From: Gnetum montanum
Taxonomy: Eukaryota; Streptophyta; Gnetopsida; Gnetales; Gnetaceae
Length of the DNA stretch: 34,827 nucleotides
Assembly (NCBI GenBank): GCA_015680685.1
Contig: MNCI01011450.1
Coordinates: forward strand, 260,838 to 295,664
Direction: 5' to 3'
Shown piece after piece: positions 29,427-34,827 of the stretch. The notes under the pieces are model-generated. The model was not told the DNA's origin, ran no database searches, and saw only the letters and a list, made by a program, of their open reading frames with translations. Position 1 is the first letter of the stretch, and each line of letters begins with the position of its first letter. A program made the position numbers and the translations under genes.

Positions 29427-30480
29427 TTATTGCACATTGACTAATAGTCTCTTATCTAGGCTCTCAGGTTTATATATGGTCATGGCCCTTGAAGGAAAAT
29501 TCACATAGCTAATGTAAGGTCCTTCCCACAGTGTTTGAAATTTGGTACATTGTAATACATGTGTGGGGTTCCAGTAGAGAACCTTATCTCTTGGTTGATA
29601 CTTAACCTTCCTAATTCTCAGGTCATGACATTGTTTATTAAATGCCTTGTGCAACTCATTAGATGATAGGGTAGCTAGTCAGTTCTCATCTAGCAAGTTA
29701 AGAGTCATCAACCTTTGTTTTTGTGCTAGATCAAGGTCAAGGTTGAGGTCACATGTCGTGGCTAGTGTACAGAGCTCAGTTTGGATAGGGAGCATTGGAA
29801 GTTTTCCATATACTAACTCGTAGGGAGAGTAGCCTATAGGGAGTTTCCATGTGGAGCGGTATGCCCAAAGAGCATCATTCAGTTTAGTGCTCCAGTCTTT
29901 CCTATACTTGCTAATGGTTATGGTCAGTATCTTAGTAATCTCCTTGTTGGTGACCTCGGCTTGACCGTTCGCTTGGGGGTGGTATTGTGTACTCAATTTA
30001 TGCTTAACCCCTAAGCGTTGCATTAACTTCCAAAACGTTGCACCTGTAAAGTGTGTACCATTGTCTGAGATAAGTGCACATGACACACCAAACCTGTTGA
30101 CGACTTGTTGTTGAACAAATCGTGCAGCTGTAGACGATGTGCAATCTTTAACTACAACTACTTTAGCCCATTTTGTTAAGTAGTCTACGACAACTATGAT
30201 GTAAGCTTTTCCATTGGACATTGGTGTAATGGGCCCCATGAAATCAATTCCCCAAATGTCAAAGGGTTCTAACGGTTGAATCCATTATTGTGGACCCTCC
30301 ATTCTAGTAATCATTCCCCCATCACATTGACAATGCTTACAAGATTGGACGAATTGATGGATGTCCTAGAACAAGGTAGGCCAATAATACCCTGCAAGCA
30401 GGATCTTGATGGTCATTCATCTCCCAGCATAATGACCCCCACAAGGGCCCTCATGAGCATCTTGGAGAACTCTCAGTTGA
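29427..30480 (-). CDS. Integrase: HHCC finger, DDE core and C-terminal part (fragmented)
   Basis: The zinc-binding part reads [11 protein letters not shown], then CKHC after two stops (30470-30330). The core contains GIDFMGP (first Asp near 30245), ISDNGTHF (second Asp) and [10 protein letters not shown] (Glu), so the DDE triad is complete. [22 protein letters not shown] is typical of plant Ty3/gypsy integrases. The C-terminal piece 29654-29427 ([15 protein letters not shown]) matches the usual GDKVL...W.GPF tail. A stop at 29679-29681 separates it from the core. No chromodomain follows. Confidence 0.9.
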
Positions 30481-30647
30481 TCTCTATCGGGCACACACCA
30501 TCGAACCAAGCTATTGGGACATACTTTGTAAAGTTTTCCATTGATTTCCATGAAGTACTTGGCTCTATGAAGAAACTATTGTTTCTCCTTAAAGTCTAGC
30601 TCTTGTGGTGTTTTTTGGATCAGAAGATAGGTAAGAATGCTACTGTA

Positions 30648-31106
30648 CTAGTTTGTCTTCGTGGGTGGTTGGTTATTCATTACACCGGAAAAGAGGAACT
30701 CATCAGGGAAATGATCAAAAATTGGGTACTCATACTCTTTGTTGTCCCAGCACAACCAAGATAAATGATCGGCAACTACATTCTTGGTGCCTTTATGATC
30801 GATCATCGTTAAATTGAACTCTTGTAGGATTACCAGCCATCGTATAATATAGGGGCTTACCATTAGCTTATTCATGAGAAACTGAGTTGCACTATGATCT
30901 ATGTGTATGAATACTTTGTACCCTAATACACAGTGTCTAAATTTTTCTAGTGCAAACACTACAACCATTAGTTCTTTTTTTGTAGTAGTGTAGTTAAGTT
31001 GTGCACCAACTATACTTTTACTTGCACAATGGATGTAATAAGGGCATTTCTGATCATCTAACTGTGTAAGCACGGATCCTAAGGCATAGTTGAACGCATT
31101 AGTCAT
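30648..31106 (-). CDS. RNase H domain (fragment)
   Basis: An open segment of 152 codons: ALGSVLTQLDDQ, QLNYTTTKKELMVVVFALEKFR (catalytic Glu kept), FIHIDHSATQFLMNK (catalytic Asp kept) and NVVADHLSWL. The first catalytic Asp, in the usual CDAS motif, is Asn (MTNA), a single G-to-A change, so the domain is probably inactive. It would remove RNA from the RNA-DNA hybrid during reverse transcription. Confidence 0.88.
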   Translation of the reverse strand: MTNAFNYALGSVLTQLDDQKCPYYIHCASKSIVGAQLNYTTTKKELMVVVFALEKFRHCVLGYKVFIHIDHSATQFLMNKLMVSPYIIRWLVILQEFNLTMIDHKGTKNVVADHLSWLCWDNKEYEYPIFDHFPDEFLFSGVMNNQPPTKTN

Positions 31107-31109
31107 GAC

Positions 31110-31975
31110 ATGGAACGGTTCAGACCAGTCAAGAGCTTGTAGAATGGGTGTTTCTACCAGCTTCTATTTCAGAGTTTGGAAAGCTAGTTCGCATTCTCTG
31201 GTCCACTTGAAGGGTACGTCCTTTTTCGCTAACTCTACCAATGGTTTGGCAATTTTCGAAAAGTTCTCTATGAATCTCCTATAGTAGCCATTATGTCTAA
31301 GGAATGATCGAATGTCTTTGACAGTTTCCGATTGACAAGTAATTCCTTGGATGACTTTGATTTTCTTAGGGTCTACCTCTATCCCTACATGTGAGATTTT
31401 ATGCCCAAGTACTACACCTTCTTGGACCATCAAATGGCTTTTTTGCCAGTTGAGCCTCAAATTAGTTTCTACACATCTTTTCAGCACTTACTCTAATCGG
31501 TCCAAGGCTTGATCAAAAATTGCTCCATAAGTGGAGAAGTCATCCATAAAGACTTCCACACCATTTCCTATCTGCTGCTAGAATATGCTTAGAACTAAGC
31601 GTTGAAATGTTGCAGGGGCATTGCACAAGCTAAACGGCATCTGTTTGTATGCAAACATTCCCCAAGGACTGGTGAACGTATTTTTGGCTTGGCCTTCTGG
31701 GGCTATTTGTATTTGGTTGTATATGGTATATCCATCCAAAAAACTATAATAGCGATGCCCTCCGATTGTGTTTAAGACTTGGTCAACAAATGGCAATGGA
31801 AAGTGATCATTGAATGTTGCCATGTTTAGTAGCCTAAAATCTATGCACATCCTCCATTTGCCTCCCTTTTAGGCACGATTACTAAGGGGCTAACCCATTC
31901 GCTATCAGCAATGAGGTATATGAACCCAACCTTTAGAAGCTATTCGATTTCTTCTTTTACTACTTGCTTCAACTT
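31110..31975 (-). CDS. Reverse transcriptase domain (fragmented)
   Basis: The palm and fingers are recognisable. EWVSPLVIVPK precedes the frameshift. Then come CIDFRLLNMATFNDHFPLPF, YYSFLDGYTIYNQI (YSGYNQI is usual), PFSLCNAPATFQR and, after a stop, EVFMDDFSTYG with the catalytic Asp pair at 31544-31539. HLMVQEGVVLGHKIS and the thumb segment IRSFLRHNGYYRRFIENFSKIAKPL follow. These are Athila-type signatures of Ty3/gypsy RT. Two stops and one frameshift break it. Confidence 0.9.
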
Positions 31976-32407
31976 TGGGTTCAATTGCCTCTGTGGTTGT
32001 TTTTGAGGCTTCATGGAGGAGTCAGTGTAAATCCTGTGCTGGCATATCCTAGCATCTATTCTAGTTAATTTTAGATATGACCAGGCGAAGGCTTTTGACC
32101 ATTTGTTTATTACCTTTAGTACACTCTATTTTTGTTGTGGAGCAAGTCTTGCGTTGATGATTACCGGTTTTCCATTCTTAAGGAACGTGTATTCCATACC
32201 AGTGGACAAAGGTTTTAGCTCTAGGGGCTCTTGTTTAAATTTCCTAGGAATTTCCAACTTCCCCCAGTTGATGTTTTCTAAGTTATGACTGGGAAGTTGG
32301 CAGTGGACTTGCTCTAATGCGTCTATGCTATCTATGTAAGTGCAAGTCAAACCCACAGTGAGTTCCATGCATATAAGTGAGCTTCTTTCTTGATCAGTAG
32401 TCAGCCA

Positions 32408-33154
32408 CTAGGTGTCTTCTTGTTGTGTGGCTGCTGCAAACAGGCACCTTTGTATGTTGATTATTTGTGCACACTGATTGCATGCAAGCAATGTTAAACT
32501 TTGCACAACCCATGATCTCTGCACACAATTGCACCCTGTGTTGCTATATGTGATGCATGGAAGCTTCTTCTTCTCGATCTTTCTGAAAGTATTTTCCTTG
32601 GATATTTCTAGGGAAAGATCGCAGATACCTAGGCACGCATCAATAGTGCTCAGCCATGCCCTTCCCATTATGATTGGAAAGTCCCCCTTATTTTTGTTCA
32701 CTTGAATCACCAGGAAGTCAGCTAGATATGACCATCCACAAACAGTGGTAACAATGTCCTCTGCTAATCCCAAGGGAACAGTGACGGATTGGTCGGCCAA
32801 CTCTAAACGGATGTTACTCTTTTTTAATGGAGGCAGGTTCTAGGCCTTATACATTTCTTGGGATATTAGGTTGACACCAAAACCTGAATCCAAAAGAGCT
32901 TTGCATGGCTCATTCCCAACGATTTGTAGATATATTAGGGAACTCCCAAGATCAGAGAATTTCCTAGGAAGGTGGCCAGCCTTGATCCAATTAGTAACGG
33001 CATGTGTTAACATGACCGTATGCGTTGAATGTGATGTTAGGTTCGAAGGGGGCTCTGAAGCTTTATTTGATATGAAGACATCCAAAGACTCAACCACTTG
33101 GGGTTGCAAAGGCTTGGTTGGACTGTTGGTTCTAAAGAAAGGTCTTTTCTCCAC
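32408..33154 (-). CDS. Retropepsin-like aspartic protease region (fragment)
   Basis: ALLDSGFGVNLIS (catalytic Asp near 32890) is the active-site loop of Ty3/gypsy retropepsins, which usually read DSGA or DTGA; here the Ala is Phe. The second hallmark, PIIMGRAWLSTIDA, lies near 32690-32640, matching the ILGRPFL-type flap/core strand. A stop at 32838-32840 splits the two. Upstream Pro/Ser-rich residues belong to the gag-protease linker. The Gly-Phe change and the stop imply an inactive copy. Confidence 0.8.
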
Positions 33155-33432
33155 ACAGTTGTCAGAACCAATAGTAGGTTAAGGATTAACAGCCCTTGTG
33201 GCATTGCGTTGTTGTGGCTGAGCAAGGAGTTCACCTTGCATTGCTGGAGCAAGTGGTCATGGAGCTATTGGTGGGAGAGATGCAGCTAGATTGGAAGGAT
33301 GGTACCCTTATGGAATATCACCCCTAGGAGAGGGAGTCCTATAGTACTCGCGGGCTTGGTAGTGATGTTGGGGAGTAACGTGACCAACAGAGTCACGTGG
33401 AGAGATTAGATGTTACACGTAATATTCATATG
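33155..33432 (-). pseudogene. gag C-terminal remnant of the pol-bearing element
   Basis: Low-complexity Pro/Gln/Ala-rich reading (EYYRTPSPRGDIP, AQPQQRNATRAVNP) in line with protease, with three stops. It is cut on the right by element 3 at 33433. No knuckle is left in the window. Confidence 0.55.
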
Positions 33433-34260
33433 TGATGAGTCACCTGTTGTTGCAGCGGGCACGATATCGTAGCGGCCACAATATCGCAGCCACGATATCG
33501 CATACGCTATATCGCGGTCTGCCTCAATTTCTATAAATAAGATGTAGCTTTCCCAGTTTTAGTCACTTAGATTTAGACCCTTAGCTAAACTCTTGCAGTT
33601 TTGTCATTCTACAGTTAGAATATTTCCCAGTGTATGCCTGCAGTGTGGTGATTGTAATTGTACGGCATCCTTATTCGAGTGTGACGTACTTGGACATGCA
33701 CATGACCAAAAATAAAGATCGAGATTACTTTATCATTGCAGCATTCACTTAGATTGATTATTTAATTAATTGTTATTTACTGCTTTTCTAGTTAATCTCT
33801 CTCACCCTTAAACTCATGTTAAATCATGGAATGAGTACGACTTAATTACGAGCATTTAAGTGTGACTACTTGGTAACCTAGTAGCATACCTAGGATCTGC
33901 GCTTGGTAATCCCAGTGGTAGTTGTGCACGAAGTCCAAGATGTGTACAGATAATTAAGGAACAGATGCTCATCACACTTAGGCTACTCTAGATTCTCTTA
34001 CCCTTTCTCTCTTAGCTTAGATAATATTACTTTCCATTGCCTTTAGGAGTAGCATTAGATTAGAAACCCATCATACACCTCACTCTGAACTAAACCATAC
34101 ATGACAAAGCTAATACTAGTCCAGGTCAGAAGATAGCGAACTATGACCTAAGGCTAACTATCTAGATGCGACAACTAGTCTGTCTGCGGAGTGCGACCGG
34201 ATCGCGCGTGTAACACTCATATTCGTATGGTTGAGTGTAGGGGTACCTCGCTACTCATCA
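33433..34260 (+). repeat. 5' LTR of element 3 (type A)
   Basis: 828 bp, TGATGA to TCATCA. A GATATC/GATATT-type cluster lies at about 33463-33515, TATAAATA at 33532-33539 and AATAAA at 33711-33716, 180 bp apart, which bounds R. U5 ends GGGGTACCTCGCTACTCATCA. Confidence 0.92.
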
Positions 34261-34261
34261 T

Positions 34262-34280
34262 TGGCACCATTGCTGGGGAC
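34262..34280 (+). other. Primer-binding site of element 3, tRNA-Asp type
   Basis: TGGCACCATTGCTGGGGAC starts one base after the LTR and differs from the tRNA-Asp complement by three transitions over these bases. The following GGTGCTAGTTATCTAG is shared by elements 1, 2 and 3. Confidence 0.85.
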
Positions 34281-34401
34281 GGTGCTAGTTATCTAGATTA
34301 GTTATATCATACAAGGCCATTGTATAGGAATTAACAGTATATCTTTTAGGAAGAAATAATTACAAAAAGTCACATATGAATTCACACACAGTTTCACAAC
34401 C

Positions 34402-34827
34402 ATGCCTCTCCTACAAAACTATAATAATGTCACATCTGGTGAGGCAGTTCATTGGAGAACCAACGAATTTGATGACAATGAAGATTGGAGTACTCAACCT
34501 TATGCAGGAGTCCCCTACGTTTATGAACACCCCAACAATACTCAAAGACTCTCATCATCCAACTCTGATACCTCTAGTGAGGATGAGACATCCCATAGAA
34601 CGAGGAGGCCCGAAAGGCCTAGGACCTTCTCAATAACTAACAAGAACTTACTTGGGGATGATTGGAAGACTTACAAAAGTCATAACGAGTTTTACAGTTC
34701 CTTCTCTTCCTCTACTCCTTCAACATCAGATTGTGACATGAATGACTATCTTTCAAGGGATCGGCGTAGAACTAAAAATCAAGCTCACAAAGAAAATCAA
34801 CAACGCCAACATAAACGAAGGCAACAT
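34402..34827 (+). CDS. gag: gag N-terminus of element 3, open to the window end
   Basis: The ATG at 34402, 141 bp after the LTR, begins MPLLQNYNN. All 142 codons to the edge are open. HWRTNEFDDNEDWSTQPYAG, SSEDETSHRTRRPERPRTFS and LLGDDWKTYK closely match element 2, where the frame stops after 138 codons; element 3 reads through that point into a Gln/His/Arg-rich stretch. The N-terminal region is acidic and Ser-rich, then basic. The capsid domain would lie beyond the edge. This may be a relatively young or still coding copy. Confidence 0.85.
   Translation, partial: MPLLQNYNNVTSGEAVHWRTNEFDDNEDWSTQPYAGVPYVYEHPNNTQRLSSSNSDTSSEDETSHRTRRPERPRTFSITNKNLLGDDWKTYKSHNEFYSSFSSSTPSTSDCDMNDYLSRDRRRTKNQAHKENQQRQHKRRQH

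Larger units (their letters stand above)
29427..33154 (-). pseudogene. pol: Decayed pol (PR-RT-RH-INT) of the Athila-like element
   Basis: This polyprotein would process gag, copy the RNA and insert the cDNA. Two frames carry it. 33154 to about 31870 holds protease and the RT approach; then a one-base shift near 31865 (around AGGGAGGCAAATGGAGG) leads into one frame from 31850 to 29427 holding RT, RNase H and integrase. About ten in-frame stops occur, for example at 32838-32840, 31578-31580, near 31488, near 31164 and at 29679-29681. Catalytic motifs are largely preserved despite the stops. It is antisense to the solo LTR and to element 3, which interrupt the same element. It cannot encode a working enzyme set as it stands. 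Confidence 0.9.
25418..33432 (-). mobile_element. Athila-like pol-bearing LTR retrotransposon, 5' end lost to element 3
   Basis: From right to left it holds a gag C-terminal remnant (33432-33155), protease, RT, RNase H, integrase (to 29427), an untranslated tail interrupted by a solo LTR (27938-29141), a 3' polypurine tract (26199-26190) and a type B 3' LTR (26189-25418). The pol order PR-RT-RH-INT is Ty3/gypsy. FLDGY, SLCNAPATFQR and the absence of a chromodomain after integrase favour the Athila side of the non-chromovirus branch. It shares the 3' tract context and the untranslated island at 27035-26947 with elements 1 and 2. Predicted left target pentamer: GTTTT (25413-25417). Confidence 0.85.
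33433..34827 (+). mobile_element. Element 3: 5' part of a gag+ORF2-family element, running off the right edge
   Basis: The 5' LTR (33433-34260), primer site and gag start have the same layout as elements 1 and 2. It lies in the gag-protease linker of the pol-bearing element, in opposite orientation. Its gag is the best preserved of the three over the part seen. The left flank ATATG (33428-33432) is the predicted target copy. Whether it has pol or ORF2 cannot be seen. Confidence 0.9.

Noticed and set aside
1-34827. tRNA or rRNA genes
   Set aside because: Only short primer-binding sites resembling tRNA 3' ends were seen, each next to an LTR; no complete tRNA or rRNA sequence was recognised.

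Overview
The window is plant nuclear DNA made almost entirely of nested, decayed LTR retrotransposons of the Ty3/gypsy class. No host gene, tRNA or rRNA gene was recognised. A plant genome is indicated by primer-binding sites resembling the tRNA-Asp complement, Athila/Tat-type pol and gag motifs, TATAAATA LTR promoters, 5-bp target duplications, and heavy decay by C/T and G/A transitions. It looks like a large, repeat-rich seed-plant genome; the species cannot be named from what is here. There is one assembly gap of 102 N (23687-23788).

Layout. (a) 1-6014, minus strand: a Tat-like Ty3/gypsy element running off the left edge. Its gag is spread over about 3.5 kb, with seven in-frame stops and one frameshift. 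Upstream lies an unusual leader/LTR carrying two minisatellite fields of opposite polarity. (b) 6015-6350, minus: the start of a different LTR (called type B here), cut by element (a). (c) 6351-6913, 16023-18562 and 25303-25417: the old AT-rich substrate, with traces of a degraded gag-like coding sequence. (d) Element 1, 6914-16022, plus: a full-length 9.1-kb LTR element. (e) Element 2, 18563-25302, minus: a full-length 6.7-kb relative with a perfect ATTGA target duplication. (f) 25418-33432, minus: the 3' part of an Athila-like element with protease, RT, RNase H and integrase. It is interrupted by a 1.2-kb solo LTR (27938-29141, target duplication GGTGA) and broken on the right by (g) element 3, 33433 to the end, plus: a 5' LTR, primer-binding site and gag N-terminus.

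Elements 1, 2 and 3 are one family. They share TGATGA...TCATCA LTR ends, a tRNA-Asp-type primer site and a gag with a CX2CX3HX4C knuckle. Elements 1 and 2, the full-length copies, have no protease, RT, RNase H or integrase. In place of pol they have a long untranslated block, an internal polypurine tract, and a second reading frame resembling the putative plant transposon protein domain followed by coiled coil. The pol-bearing element (f) shares their LTR-end/PPT sequence and part of the untranslated block. The simplest reading is an autonomous Athila-like element (f type) and a gag+ORF2 non-autonomous lineage mobilised by it. Element 2 is a further internally deleted derivative of the element 1 layout.

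The most unusual points are the gag+ORF2 architecture with a conserved putative splice acceptor at the ORF2 start, the repeated polypurine tract, the palindromic GATATC clusters before every LTR TATA box, the chimeric solo LTR, and the inverted minisatellite fields in the Tat-like leader.
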